The notes under the pieces are model-generated. The model saw nothing but the letters and a program-made list of their open reading frames with translations. It was not told where the DNA came from and did not search any database. Shown piece after piece: positions 18,645 through 28,961 of a stretch of 64,000 bases of DNA. The stretch comes from JAGVJT01 sp964471225 (GTDB lineage: Bacteria > Pseudomonadota > Gammaproteobacteria > Legionellales > Legionellaceae). The stretch spans positions 89,472-153,471 of the forward strand of contig CAYYEZ010000016.1 of assembly GCA_964471225.1 (NCBI GenBank), in the 5' to 3' direction. Position 1 is the stretch's first letter; every line of letters begins with the position of its first letter. Made by a program: the position numbers and the translations under genes.

Positions 18645-19275
18645 TTACTATCGATCCTCATGCAGTTATCGTGTGAGGATTGCCTTAAATCTGAAGCAGA
18701 TTAATTATACTTCTGTCCCTGTCCATCTTATCAATCAAGGTGGAGAACAGCATCGTCCAGAATATTTACAACTTAATCCGCAAGGTCTGGTCCCCACTCT
18801 TGATGAAAATGGTCACATTTTGACACAATCTTTAGCCATTATCGAGTATCTTGAGGAGCTTAATCCCGAGCCACCGCTTCTTCCACAAACACCGCTTGGA
18901 CGAGCCGAAGTTAGAAGTCTTGCACTTTCGATTGCGTGTGATCTTCATCCTATCAATAATCTACGTGTTTTAAACCAGCTTCGCCGGCAATTCAATGCAC
19001 CGGATACGGAAGTCAATCTTTGGTACCAACATTGGTTAAAATTAAGTTTTGATGCTTTTGAGGAGCGGCTTAAAACACTCCCTCGTAAACATAACGTATG
19101 TTACGGACACGATGTCAGTTTAGCAGACATCTGCTTAATCCCTCAGGTTTACAATGCAAAGCGTTTCGAGTTTTCTTTGGAGCCTTATCCCAGAATCTCG
19201 GAAATTAATGACTATTGCTTAACACTCGATGCTTTTAAAGAGGCGAGTCCAGAGCAAATGGAGGCAGTCTCATGA
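18631..19275 (+). CDS. maiA: Maleylacetoacetate isomerase (zeta-class GST)
   Basis: Glutathione-dependent cis-trans isomerase acting on 4-maleylacetoacetate, the product of homogentisate cleavage. The zeta-class glutathione motif SSCSYRVRIALN is at residues 9-20, and the N-terminal thioredoxin-like domain is followed by the helical GST domain. Length 214 is typical. It overlaps HPPD upstream and the aldehyde dehydrogenase gene downstream by a few bases, so translation is probably coupled. Confidence 0.92.
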   Translation: MKLYDYYRSSCSYRVRIALNLKQINYTSVPVHLINQGGEQHRPEYLQLNPQGLVPTLDENGHILTQSLAIIEYLEELNPEPPLLPQTPLGRAEVRSLALSIACDLHPINNLRVLNQLRRQFNAPDTEVNLWYQHWLKLSFDAFEERLKTLPRKHNVCYGHDVSLADICLIPQVYNAKRFEFSLEPYPRISEINDYCLTLDAFKEASPEQMEAVS

Positions 19276-20744
19276 ATGCCTTCTTAGCCTCACACTACAT
19301 CAACGGACGATGGATTGAGGGGCAAGGTCCTCTTTTTCGCTCAATCAACCCAGCCACATTAGAACCACTTTGGGAAGGGCACAAAGCATCACACGAAGAA
19401 GCGCAATCAGCAATAAAAGCCGCAAAAAATGCGGCAGCACTTTGGGCTCGAACCTCACTGAATGAGCGTATCAATGTGTTAAAAGCTTTCTCAGAAACAC
19501 TCTCCACTCACCAGGATGCACTCACACAACTTATTTCCAATGAGAGCGGAAAACCAGTCTGGGAGGCCAGAACTGAAGCGCAGGCCGTCATCACGAAAGT
19601 CAATATTTCTATTCGCGCATATGAAGAACGTACACAAGACACATGGATTGAAGAACCGCAATCCAAAAGTGGTGTCACCTATAAACCTCATGGTGTCATG
19701 GTTGTGTTAGGGCCATTTAATTTCCCTGCACACTTAAGTAATGGCCATATTGTTCCGGCCCTACTGGCAGGTAATACCATCGTTTATAAGCCTAGCGAGC
19801 TGACACCAGGCGTTGCCGCTTTTATTACTGGGTGTTGGGATAAAAGTGGACTACCAGCCGGTGTTTTTAATCTGGTTCAAGGCGATGTAGAATGTGCGCA
19901 ATGGCTACTTGAAGAAGAAATCCAAGGTGTCCTTTTTACGGGTAGTTATCGTGCAGGATTAGAAATTCATCGACGCTTTGCCTCAAGACCTGAAGTCATC
20001 CTTGCATTAGAGATGGGTGGAAATAACCCTCTGATTGTTGATCATCTCAAAGATATTCCAGCAGCGGTTTATCAAACCATATTATCAAGCTTTATTACAG
20101 CAGGTCAGCGTTGCTCTTGCGCACGACGAGTATTTATTCCTAATGATACGTTTGGAGAACATTTCCTGGAGGCACTAAAAGCCGCCACGCGCTCACTTCT
20201 CATCGGTGCACCAGGAGATTCACCTGAGCCTTTTTTGGGTCCAGTCATACGACCATTACATGCTGAAGCACATCTTCGTGCACAATATCAACTCATTCAG
20301 CAAGGCGCACTGCCTATCCACCCAATGACCAGCTTACGCCCAGGGTTTGCATTTTTAACACCAGGTATTATTGATATGACCCCTCTCCTCTCGCCTCCCG
20401 ATGAAGAAATCTTTGCACCTCTTATTCAACTCTATCGCTATGAACATTTTGAGGAAGCTATCTCACGCGCAAATGCCACACGCTATGGCTTAACCGCGGG
20501 GCTTTTATCGGATGATCCAGAGCACTACGATATGTTTTATGCGAATATTCGGGCGGGATTGCTATATTGGAATCGTGCGACGACAGGGGCCTCAAGCCAA
20601 TTGCCTTTTGGCGGCTTAGGACAGAGTGGTAATCATCGACCATCTGCATTTTTTGCCGCAGATTATTGTGCTTATCCGATTGCAAACATGACACAATCGA
20701 AGGTGACTCTACCTACAACGCTTTTGCCTGGGGTTCGCGTCTGA
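19272..20744 (+). CDS. astD: Succinylglutamate-semialdehyde dehydrogenase AstD
   Basis: NAD-dependent aldehyde dehydrogenase of the arginine succinyltransferase pathway; oxidises N-succinylglutamate 5-semialdehyde. The ALDH Rossmann region FTGSYRAG, the catalytic Glu in LEMGGNNP and the nucleophile in AGQRCSCARR are visible. Length 490 matches AstD. Adjacent astB strongly supports this assignment over other aldehyde dehydrogenases. It overlaps maiA by four bases and ends one base before astB. Confidence 0.9.
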   Translation: MNAFLASHYINGRWIEGQGPLFRSINPATLEPLWEGHKASHEEAQSAIKAAKNAAALWARTSLNERINVLKAFSETLSTHQDALTQLISNESGKPVWEARTEAQAVITKVNISIRAYEERTQDTWIEEPQSKSGVTYKPHGVMVVLGPFNFPAHLSNGHIVPALLAGNTIVYKPSELTPGVAAFITGCWDKSGLPAGVFNLVQGDVECAQWLLEEEIQGVLFTGSYRAGLEIHRRFASRPEVILALEMGGNNPLIVDHLKDIPAAVYQTILSSFITAGQRCSCARRVFIPNDTFGEHFLEALKAATRSLLIGAPGDSPEPFLGPVIRPLHAEAHLRAQYQLIQQGALPIHPMTSLRPGFAFLTPGIIDMTPLLSPPDEEIFAPLIQLYRYEHFEEAISRANATRYGLTAGLLSDDPEHYDMFYANIRAGLLYWNRATTGASSQLPFGGLGQSGNHRPSAFFAADYCAYPIANMTQSKVTLPTTLLPGVRV

Positions 20745-20745
20745 T

Positions 20746-22077
20746 ATGAATGTATATGAGCTTAATCTAGATGGACTTGTCGGCCCTACCCATCATTACG
20801 CAGGTTTAGCCAAAGGTAATGTCGCTTCAACAAGCCACGCATATCATACAGCAAACCCTCAAGCAGCGGCTTTACAAGGGATTGAGAAAATGCGTTTTTT
20901 ACATCGTCGTCAGATTAAGCAAGCCATTCTACCTCCCCACGAACGCCCAAATTTAACCCTTCTAGCGCAACTAGGCTTTGATGGTTCACCGGCTAAACAA
21001 CTAGAAAAAGCCTCTTTGCATCCTCGTCTTCTGACCGCTTGTTTTTCTGCCTCAAGTATGTGGGCCGCCAATACAGCAACCGTCACACCAAGTGCTGATA
21101 GCTTAGATCAGCGCGTTCATTTCACATCAGCAAATCTTGTGAGCCAACTACATCGTGCCCAAGAGGCTGACTTTTCATCGACACTTTTACGTGTTATTTT
21201 CCAAGACCAAAATTATTTCGCACATCATGAACCACTCCCGCGAACGAATACCTTAAGCGATGAGGGCGCTGCAAACCATAATCGAATCTGTAAGCATCAT
21301 GGCGGTCCCGGCATTCATTTGTTCGTTTATGGACGAACCGCTTTCGGTGAATTTTCCTCTCCGACTGTTTTTCCAGCAAGACAAACACTCGAAGCGTCAC
21401 AATCTATTGCAAGACTACATCAACTCCCAGAAAACCGTGTTTTATTCGCAAGACAACACCCTGCTACGATTGATTTGGGTGTATTTCATCATGACGTGAT
21501 CGGTGTTGCGAATGAACATGTCGTCTTGCTTCACGAAGATGCGCTGGTAGATCAGCAACAAGTTCTGGATAAATTACGCACAATGGTAGATTATCCGATT
21601 CAATTTATTGAAATTTCTAAAACTGATTTTAGTGTGCAAGATGCGGTAGAAAGCTACTTGTTTAACTCGCAACTCATCACACTTCCGACACACAAGATGC
21701 TCTTACTTGCGCCTCAAGAATGTGCACATCATCCACATGTTCGTCCGTGGATTGATCACCTTTTGGCAGAGGCTCACAATCCTATCGACGAAGTAGTATT
21801 TTTTGATCTCAAACAAAGCATGCAGAATGGTGGTGGACCCGCTTGCTTAAGACTTCGGGTTCCTCTCACCGAACATGAGTTCAATGCGATGCATTCTGGT
21901 GTGATTGCCACAGATGACAAGCTTGATCAACTTGAAAAATGGGTCTATCAACATTATCGCACCTCTCTTCATCCTGATGATCTGAGAGATCCGCTGTTTA
22001 TCGATGAGGTTCACACAGCACTCGATGAGTTAAGCAAAATCTTAAATCTTGGGTCAATTTACGCATTTCAAAAATAA
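20746..22077 (+). CDS. astB: N-succinylarginine dihydrolase AstB
   Basis: Removes two ammonia and CO2 from N2-succinylarginine to give N2-succinylornithine. The N-terminus ELNLDGLVGPTHHYAGL is diagnostic, and the catalytic cysteine lies in NGGGPACLRLRV near residue 365. Length 443 is typical. Together with astD it covers two of the five steps of the AST pathway. astA, astC and astE are not in the window, so they must lie elsewhere if the pathway works. Confidence 0.93.
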   Translation: MNVYELNLDGLVGPTHHYAGLAKGNVASTSHAYHTANPQAAALQGIEKMRFLHRRQIKQAILPPHERPNLTLLAQLGFDGSPAKQLEKASLHPRLLTACFSASSMWAANTATVTPSADSLDQRVHFTSANLVSQLHRAQEADFSSTLLRVIFQDQNYFAHHEPLPRTNTLSDEGAANHNRICKHHGGPGIHLFVYGRTAFGEFSSPTVFPARQTLEASQSIARLHQLPENRVLFARQHPATIDLGVFHHDVIGVANEHVVLLHEDALVDQQQVLDKLRTMVDYPIQFIEISKTDFSVQDAVESYLFNSQLITLPTHKMLLLAPQECAHHPHVRPWIDHLLAEAHNPIDEVVFFDLKQSMQNGGGPACLRLRVPLTEHEFNAMHSGVIATDDKLDQLEKWVYQHYRTSLHPDDLRDPLFIDEVHTALDELSKILNLGSIYAFQK

Positions 22078-22106
22078 ACGCAATATCATTGCCTTCTAAA
22101 GCTGCT

Positions 22107-25100
22107 TTATAATCGAGGAGGTGAATGCGTGGATGAATTTTGAAGCACACGCTCCTCCTGCACTGTGGCATCTTGCGAGGCATTCATTCCTCGAAGCTGT
22201 GCTTTGTACACTTGTTGTGTTGCTGCATTATTCTGCTCTGGAGCCAAAGTCGGCGACGGCCTTTTTGTAATTTGTGGGTAATATTCACTGGCCTTTTCAA
22301 TCAGCACTTTAAATTTTTGATCTTTTTCCAATGCAGGATTAGCTCGCATGACTTGCTGTAACTCCTTTAATCGTCCTGCGGTAGGAATAGTAAGAAAATT
22401 TGAAAGTGCTGTACGCAATTTTGTCCGTTCACCGCTAAAGTCAGTCAAATAATCAACATTAAACCTCGCATTACATTCCGAAATTATGGCTTTAATTTCT
22501 CTCGGAATCTCAGGAGGAGGAAGTTGGCTCTGAATGCAACTATCTCGAATTTGCTTAATTTGCTCTCTTTCAAGATTTAACTGTCTGATTTCTAAATTAA
22601 GCTGCTCAACACGTTGTATCCCAGATAAAACACGCTGATCTTCTGTTTCAATCGAGGCTAAATCAGACTGAATGGTGACGACCGGCTTAAAAAGTTGACC
22701 TACACCATCAGGATAGGAAAAAGTACGGTTATTTTCAATTTGCTTTAGCAAATCATCAAATATACCAGGATACTTGTCTTTATACTTTAGTAGGCTCGAT
22801 TCAAATGTTTTAAGTGCCGCAGCAGGATCAATAACATAATTTTCTTCAAAATCTTTAAATAAAGTAGAAAACACTTCCCAATCATCATCATTAACTAACT
22901 CAGAATCACCGATCGCTTTTTCACAGTTACTCATCGCTTCTAATAAATTTTCAAATTGTTTTCCCGACGCAACAATAGATTTAAAAACACTATTTTCCTC
23001 GTCTAAAGCCTCTTGTAGCAAAGAAGGGACTTGAGATTGAATAGCGTCAAGAGCACTAATTTCTGAAAGAATTTTATCTTGAACATCTGGCTCAAGATGA
23101 CCATAAAGAGATTTTATTTGACTCAAAGTGATTGGTTTGTTGGGTACTTCTATCTTATATTTTGCAAAAATGTTTTTGATATCTTTTCGGCAAATATCAT
23201 AATTGACAGAAAAAACTTTTCGATCACGTTGCATGATTTCTTCTGCTCTACCTTTTGCTTGCGTCGGTATTTCAGCGAGAATAGTAGCTATTTTTGACTC
23301 AAGATAGGCCGCTAGTTTTAATGCTTCAGCAAGCAGCATTTTCTCGTTTGGATCCCTCGTTTCACGATAGTCTTTCTCTCGTTGTCTAGTTAAAAGTAAG
23401 AGATTTTTACACTGCTCAAGAGCGATCAAATTACTTTGTACAGCCTCTCTCGCCTGCAAAAGCTGTGAGTTTCCTTGTCTGAGTTCGGCCTGAATCGCTT
23501 CACGCTCCGTCTCTAACACCCAAATTTCTTCGGTCAGAGTAACAACTTTTTCGTCAAAATGAGCATTAATTTTTTCAATATTCATTTCAACAAGAGGTAC
23601 TCTTGGGATATCAGGATAAAGCGCTTGTGCTTCTTTCATTAGCATGAGAAGACTAGGATCTCGAATATAATTTGGATATTTATCCATCGCTTCTTTGAGT
23701 GAACTCAAATTAACATCTGTTGGGTTTTCTAAAAATTTTCTCAACTCGAGCTTTACTAAAGAAGCATCACTATAGACAAAATAAACATGAGCCCTTCTAA
23801 TCAAATCTTTTTTAGTTTTTTCCTCATCAAAAGTCACATTTTCTTTTGATATAGCTTTATCAAATACTCTCATGGCGTGATCTTCTAGATCACTTAGGTT
23901 TTTTATTTTTGGAATACGATATTTTGTCATGAGTACACTAAGTTCTCGACTTAGATTTTGTTTATCTGTGTTTAAACGTTCGATAGCTTCTTGATTATTT
24001 CGCTTACCAGACAACACGTCTTGTTTATAAATAAGACTCGATGCGACCAGTAATCGCATTGAGGAAACGACATCAGTAAACTCCTCTTTACGTTTTTTTA
24101 AGCGTATTTCTGCTTTTTCAAAAGCGGTTGTCCCGCCAAATAAATGTACTACAAATCGATTAATCGCATACAAAAAAATTCCTAACGTTGTTTTCGGTGT
24201 CATCAAATCATATTGTTCTTGCGCTATTCTAAAACGATTTTTTCGACGATCTGCATCTTTTTTTAAATCATCAAAAGTATCACTCAGCTCCTCTGGTTCA
24301 AGATCATCGACGTTGGTTACTTTTCTATCAATTTGTGGCTCAGGTTGTGCGCCCAAAATTACGATTGACTTTGGCAAAGAAGCATACTCTTCTACCATAT
24401 TTTGTACACTTCTAATATCTGTAACATCATCAAAATTTGGATATTGATTAAATGTTGCGCTCAAATAATCAATCGTCATATTTTGAGACTGAAGCATTTC
24501 TTCACGTCTAGCCAGCTCATCATCGGCCTCAGATATTTTTGAAATAATTGACCTAAAAGCAGCTCTTTCTTGCCTAATTTCATCTATTCTTTCTTGATTG
24601 GCTTGATTTTTACGATCTAATTCTGAACGGATATAAAGTTCTTCTGTAGCTATACTTGATGTACGACTTTTTTGCTGTTGATAGGATTCTACTACAGTCG
24701 AAGAATTTCCAGAATCGACGCTTTCAAGACCATCAAATTGCTCTACATTAACCTCTGGTTGAAATTCATCCACATCTGTCAACTCATCTGACAGCGTTGA
24801 CACATCCTCTTCTTCCTCTTCTTCTTCCTTATCCTCATCAAGATTCAAGTTATCCAACTCAGATTGGGCCTGATAATCACTAAATCCCTTCTTTACTTGA
24901 CCCAAAATCGTTGGATTGATTGCTTGTTGGAGGTTCTGTTGATCTTTTTTAGCTCGTTTCTCAGCTTCTTTAAGATCCTCTTTAAGAGAAGTAGCAACTT
25001 TTTGTCTTTCCTCTAAGCGTTGTTCTTTTTCTGCTATCTCTCGTTCTAAATCCTCAATTTCTTTTCCAAGTTGAATGATAGTTTTCATCGTCTCTTCATC

Positions 25101-25406
25101 TGCAATCACAGGCTTAGATTCAGATGAAAGGGAAAACCAAGATTTTTTAGATTGTTTAGGTTCCGGAGGAAGCGACTCTACGGCATCAAGAGATGCACGC
25201 TTTGCGTCTAGCTTATCTTGAAGAGCTTCTATCTCTTCTTCAGCATCCTGCAACTCGCCCTCTAAGTCACTCAGTTCTTTTTGCATTTCCTCAAAAAGAC
25301 GAGCGGATGACTCTGCTTCCTCTCTAAGTAAAGCAATATCGGCGCTTTCCTCGGATTGCTCATCAGCGCGAGTACTACCATCAGGTAAAGAGTCTTTATT
25401 CTGCAT
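22107..25406 (-). CDS. Large coiled-coil protein, unknown (effector-like)
   Basis: I do not recognise a family for this 1099-residue protein. It is very rich in Glu, Lys, Gln and Leu and contains several heptad-like stretches (about 20-170, 255-310, 640-690 and 920-960). An acidic run of glutamates lies near 195-200. One modest hydrophobic segment, LGIFLYAINRFVVHLFGG, near 402-420 could be membrane-associated. There is no signal peptide. The C-terminal 100 residues are Pro/Ser/Gln rich. It lies between astB and a 290-base AT-rich gap. The composition resembles secreted Legionellales effectors, but no secretion signal can be proved by eye. Confidence 0.7.
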   Translation of the reverse strand: MQNKDSLPDGSTRADEQSEESADIALLREEAESSARLFEEMQKELSDLEGELQDAEEEIEALQDKLDAKRASLDAVESLPPEPKQSKKSWFSLSSESKPVIADEETMKTIIQLGKEIEDLEREIAEKEQRLEERQKVATSLKEDLKEAEKRAKKDQQNLQQAINPTILGQVKKGFSDYQAQSELDNLNLDEDKEEEEEEEDVSTLSDELTDVDEFQPEVNVEQFDGLESVDSGNSSTVVESYQQQKSRTSSIATEELYIRSELDRKNQANQERIDEIRQERAAFRSIISKISEADDELARREEMLQSQNMTIDYLSATFNQYPNFDDVTDIRSVQNMVEEYASLPKSIVILGAQPEPQIDRKVTNVDDLEPEELSDTFDDLKKDADRRKNRFRIAQEQYDLMTPKTTLGIFLYAINRFVVHLFGGTTAFEKAEIRLKKRKEEFTDVVSSMRLLVASSLIYKQDVLSGKRNNQEAIERLNTDKQNLSRELSVLMTKYRIPKIKNLSDLEDHAMRVFDKAISKENVTFDEEKTKKDLIRRAHVYFVYSDASLVKLELRKFLENPTDVNLSSLKEAMDKYPNYIRDPSLLMLMKEAQALYPDIPRVPLVEMNIEKINAHFDEKVVTLTEEIWVLETEREAIQAELRQGNSQLLQAREAVQSNLIALEQCKNLLLLTRQREKDYRETRDPNEKMLLAEALKLAAYLESKIATILAEIPTQAKGRAEEIMQRDRKVFSVNYDICRKDIKNIFAKYKIEVPNKPITLSQIKSLYGHLEPDVQDKILSEISALDAIQSQVPSLLQEALDEENSVFKSIVASGKQFENLLEAMSNCEKAIGDSELVNDDDWEVFSTLFKDFEENYVIDPAAALKTFESSLLKYKDKYPGIFDDLLKQIENNRTFSYPDGVGQLFKPVVTIQSDLASIETEDQRVLSGIQRVEQLNLEIRQLNLEREQIKQIRDSCIQSQLPPPEIPREIKAIISECNARFNVDYLTDFSGERTKLRTALSNFLTIPTAGRLKELQQVMRANPALEKDQKFKVLIEKASEYYPQITKRPSPTLAPEQNNAATQQVYKAQLRGMNASQDATVQEERVLQNSSTHSPPRL

Positions 25407-25697
25407 AATAAGATTTAATTGATTTATTTAATGTACTTATAGACCATTAAATGAATTAAATCGAATTAACACCTTCCGGTATTGGATGAAGAAATTGACG
25501 TGGAAAAGTGCATCAAAAAAACGTAATGAACCACACACTGAAGCCAATCCATTACATTATTGGTATCTCCCCAGCACAGAGTCGAATCACTACAATATAT
25601 TGACTTTTGTCTAAATATTAATCACAATTAAATAATGGTTAAGACCATAAAAATCATTGAAAAATAGTTAGGCAATGTCAACAATATAGAGAGGATC
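25407..25697. other. AT-rich divergent intergenic region
   Basis: About 290 bases between two divergent genes, the coiled-coil protein and the 128-residue protein. I see no ORF remnant, hairpin or repeat of note; promoters for both flanking genes probably lie here. Confidence 0.5.
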
Positions 25698-26084
25698 ATG
25701 TTTAGAACACGCAGAAATCCACAAGAAATAGAAAACTCACTACAATCATTGGTATTAGCCGCAATAAATCTAATCGACAGCAATGATCGAAGCGCTGACG
25801 AAAAAAATCGATATGTCTCTTTATATCAAACAACTTATGAAAAAATCCAAAAAAAATCAATCCCGGAGGACATTCTTACTGCACTAGCAGAGTTTGTACT
25901 ACAACGTTTGCGATTTCATCAAGCTCAACACAACAGATTATCACAGGAAGAGATGATTACATTTTTTCGAGAAAATATTAACGGAACGTATTCCGAATCG
26001 TCCAGACGGAGACCGCTAAGCCCTGAATCAACACCGCCATTAAGCGAGGACGACGAGCCAGGATCAGCACATATGTTTAGGTAA
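25698..26084 (+). CDS. Small unknown protein, helical with acidic/proline tail
   Basis: Unrecognised 128-residue product. Residues 5-95 are predicted helical and strongly charged. From about 100 the tail is disordered, with RRRPLSPES, TPPLSEDDEP and a terminal HMFR. No signal peptide or cysteine motif. A GAGAGGATC site precedes the ATG. It is divergent from the large coiled-coil gene. Similar small proteins with an acidic tail occur among secreted substrates, but nothing here proves it. Confidence 0.6.
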   Translation: MFRTRRNPQEIENSLQSLVLAAINLIDSNDRSADEKNRYVSLYQTTYEKIQKKSIPEDILTALAEFVLQRLRFHQAQHNRLSQEEMITFFRENINGTYSESSRRRPLSPESTPPLSEDDEPGSAHMFR

Positions 26085-26091
26085 AATAGAA

Positions 26092-26107
26092 AGGGCGTTG
26101 CCGCCCT
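26092..26107 (-). terminator. Short GC hairpin after the MHS transporter gene
   Basis: Six-bp stem AGGGCG/CGCCCT with a 4-nt loop, followed on the minus strand by TTTCTATTTT. It lies eight bases past the transporter stop codon, so a simple terminator for that gene is likely. On the plus strand it is followed by A residues and would not work. Confidence 0.5.
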
Positions 26108-26114
26108 AAAAAAT

Positions 26115-27398
26115 CTAATCTTTATCCATTTTTGAAAATTGTTTTGTATCTCTCATGAATAAATACACGAGTAATGAGCAGGCGATACAAGCGGTCACAT
26201 ACCAATAAAAGCCGCTTTCATAGCCTATTTCTTTAAACCACAACGCAATATATTCGGCGGTTCCACCAAAAAGAGAAACGGTTGTCGCGTAAGGCAAACC
26301 GACGCCCAGCGTTCTAATTTCTACAGGGAACAATTCTGCTTTAACAACAGCATTAATAGACGTATAACCACTCACAACAACTAGAGCAATCATAATTAAC
26401 CCAAAAGCGCCCCACCAAGTGGTCGCGTGATTTAACGATGATAAAATCGGAACAGTACACAACGTACCTAATACACCAAATGCAATCAAAATAGGACGTC
26501 GGCCAATCTTATCTGATAAGGCACCAATTAAAGGCTGTAACAACATAAATCCAACCAGAGTTGCCGCAGAAATCAGTGTTGAATCATCTTTACTCATCCC
26601 TACAGAGTTCACTAAATATTTTTGCATATAAGTACTGTAAGTATAAAACGCTAAAGTTCCGCCCATAGTTAAACCAACCACAACGAAAATTTCTTTAGGA
26701 TAACGTAACAAAGTACACATTAAGTTTTCTTTAGGTTGCGTTTTTTCATGAGCAGTAAAGGTTTGCGTTTCTTGCATGCCATATCTTAAGTACAATGCCA
26801 CCAAAGAAAATAAAGCCCCTAAAATAAAAGGAATACGCCAACCCCAAGCCTCTAATTCTTGACTAGTCAAAAACACACGTTGTAATAAAATTAATACAGT
26901 CAATGCTAACAATTGCCCTGCGATTAAGGTGACATATTGAAAACTTGAATAAAAGCCACGTCGATCTTTCGTCGCCATCTCGGTCAAGTAAGTCGCTGAA
27001 GATGCGTATTCTCCGCCTACTGACAATCCCTGCAATAACCGGGCAAACACGAGCAAAATGGGGGCTGCGATACCAATAGAATCATAACTTGGTGTACAAG
27101 CAATAACGAGTGATCCAAAACACATCAGAAATACAGAAGCAATCAATGCTTTTTTTCGCCCTTTTCTGTCTGCATAACTTCCCATTACCCATCCACCAAT
27201 CGGACGCATAAAAAATCCAACAGCAAAAATAGCAGAGGTATTCAATAATTGAGCAGTCAAGTCGCCATTGGGAAAAAATGATTTAGCAAAATAAATAGAA
27301 AAAGCCGCGTAAACGTACCAATCATACCATTCAATTAAATTTCCCACTGAACCCCGAAAAATAGACTTTAAGCGCTGCGTTGAAGTTAATGTTTCCAT
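26115..27398 (-). CDS. MFS transporter, metabolite:H+ symporter (KgtP/ProP-like)
   Basis: Twelve-segment inner-membrane symporter of the MHS family. The N-terminal GNLIEWYDWYVYAAF is the family hallmark, followed by the MFS motif A form GGWVMGSYADRKGRKK and GLSVGGEYASS. Length 427 fits alpha-ketoglutarate permease (KgtP) and related dicarboxylate or citrate carriers. Substrate cannot be fixed; a dicarboxylate is my best guess. It lies just downstream of prpD on the same strand, so uptake of an organic acid related to the methylcitrate cycle is possible. Confidence 0.87.
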   Translation of the reverse strand: METLTSTQRLKSIFRGSVGNLIEWYDWYVYAAFSIYFAKSFFPNGDLTAQLLNTSAIFAVGFFMRPIGGWVMGSYADRKGRKKALIASVFLMCFGSLVIACTPSYDSIGIAAPILLVFARLLQGLSVGGEYASSATYLTEMATKDRRGFYSSFQYVTLIAGQLLALTVLILLQRVFLTSQELEAWGWRIPFILGALFSLVALYLRYGMQETQTFTAHEKTQPKENLMCTLLRYPKEIFVVVGLTMGGTLAFYTYSTYMQKYLVNSVGMSKDDSTLISAATLVGFMLLQPLIGALSDKIGRRPILIAFGVLGTLCTVPILSSLNHATTWWGAFGLIMIALVVVSGYTSINAVVKAELFPVEIRTLGVGLPYATTVSLFGGTAEYIALWFKEIGYESGFYWYVTACIACSLLVYLFMRDTKQFSKMDKD

Positions 27399-27521
27399 AT
27401 ATCACTGATACCTCAAAAAATAAGAGAAACCTCGATAAAAATAGAGGCCTTCAAATTAATAACGGGATAATATAGTACTATCTTGGATGGGTTTCCAGCA
27501 TAATTTTTCAATTTTTTTGAA

Positions 27522-28958
27522 TTAAATCCACAACGCCATAAAATCAGAGATATTAAGTGATGAAATCACATCAAACCTCATGATTTTATTTAATATTTCT
27601 TCAACTTTTTCAGCTGAATAATGCGTCAAAAGATTCTGTTTGCATTTTAGAAGCAAGACAGGTAAGCCCTCAGCGCGACGCCTACGATGCCCAATCGGAT
27701 ATTCAACAGTCACTTCATCGGTACTTGTTCCATCATTAAAAACAATTCGCAAACGATTGGCAATTGAGCGCTTCTCAGGGTCTAAGTAGTCTTTTGAAAA
27801 ATTAAGAGATTCTGAAATCTGCATTTTTTCACGCAATTGATCAATGCGTGGATCTTTAGCAACCTCATCTTCATAATCATCAGCGGTAAGATGACCTTTT
27901 AACAAACCAATTGCCACCATATACTGTAAACAATGATCTCTATCTGCAGGATTATGTAAAACACCTTGCTTACTGATGATGCGAATAGCAGACTCATGTG
28001 TTGTGATTTCAATACGTTGTATCTCATCCAAACGGTGAATCACAGAAGGATGGAGCTGAACAGCACATTCTACAGCTGTTTGCGCGTGAAATTCAGCAGG
28101 ATAAGACAGCTTGAACAGTACGTTTTCCATCACATAACTGCCATAAGGCCGCTCAAACGAGAACGGTTTTCCACCAAACAGCACATCATAAAATCCCCAG
28201 CTCTTCGCCGTCAACGCACTAGGGTAGCCCATTTCACCTGTTTCAGCTATCAAGGCAAGGCGCACGGCGCGCGAGGTTGCATCCCCAGCAGCCCATGATT
28301 TTCGAGACCCAGCATTAGGCGCATGGCGATAAGTTCTTAAACTTTGACCATCAATAAAAGCATGTGACACGGCAGAAAGAAGCTTTGCTTCATCCAAGCC
28401 TAACAAGGCCCCAGCAACAGCCGTACTTGCAATTTTGACAAACATAACATGATCAAGACCACGACGATTTAGACTATTTTCTAAGGCCAATACGCCCTGA
28501 ATTTCGTGGGCCTTGATCATCATCGTCAACACGTCATGCATCGTGATAGACTTCTTAGACACTCGATGTCGATTGACGTAATCCGCCACACTCAAAATAG
28601 CCCCGAGATTGTCCGAGGGATGCCCCCATTCGGCAGCAAGCCACGTGTCATTAAAATCTAACCAACGAATCATTGTACCAATATTAAAGGCAGCTTGAAC
28701 CGGCTCTAAACGAAATGGTGTGCCAGGGATGGGTACACCATTTTGCATTTCTGCACCCAAAACTACAGGCCCTAGTAATTTTGTACAAGCAGGGTAAGAC
28801 AAAGCTAAAATGCCGCAACCTAAGGTATCCATCAGACAATGATGAGCTGTCTCAAATGCTTCAATACTTGTTACAGGCGTCTTAAGCACGTAATCAACAA
28901 TATCTTGAATGACCGCATCGTAATTTGGTTTATTATTTTCTTCCGCAATCACATGCAT
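27522..28958 (-). CDS. prpD: 2-methylcitrate dehydratase PrpD
   Basis: Dehydrates 2-methylcitrate to 2-methyl-cis-aconitate in propionate oxidation. It belongs to the MmgE/PrpD family, 478 residues. Recognisable blocks include DTLGCGILAL, MIRWLDFNDTWLAAEWGHPSDNLG and RKSWAAGDATSRAVRLA. It is the last gene of prpB-prpC-prpD, three bases after prpC. This organism therefore uses the PrpD route; no acnD/prpF pair is seen. Confidence 0.94.
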   Translation of the reverse strand: MHVIAEENNKPNYDAVIQDIVDYVLKTPVTSIEAFETAHHCLMDTLGCGILALSYPACTKLLGPVVLGAEMQNGVPIPGTPFRLEPVQAAFNIGTMIRWLDFNDTWLAAEWGHPSDNLGAILSVADYVNRHRVSKKSITMHDVLTMMIKAHEIQGVLALENSLNRRGLDHVMFVKIASTAVAGALLGLDEAKLLSAVSHAFIDGQSLRTYRHAPNAGSRKSWAAGDATSRAVRLALIAETGEMGYPSALTAKSWGFYDVLFGGKPFSFERPYGSYVMENVLFKLSYPAEFHAQTAVECAVQLHPSVIHRLDEIQRIEITTHESAIRIISKQGVLHNPADRDHCLQYMVAIGLLKGHLTADDYEDEVAKDPRIDQLREKMQISESLNFSKDYLDPEKRSIANRLRIVFNDGTSTDEVTVEYPIGHRRRRAEGLPVLLLKCKQNLLTHYSAEKVEEILNKIMRFDVISSLNISDFMALWI

Positions 28959-28961
28959 GCT

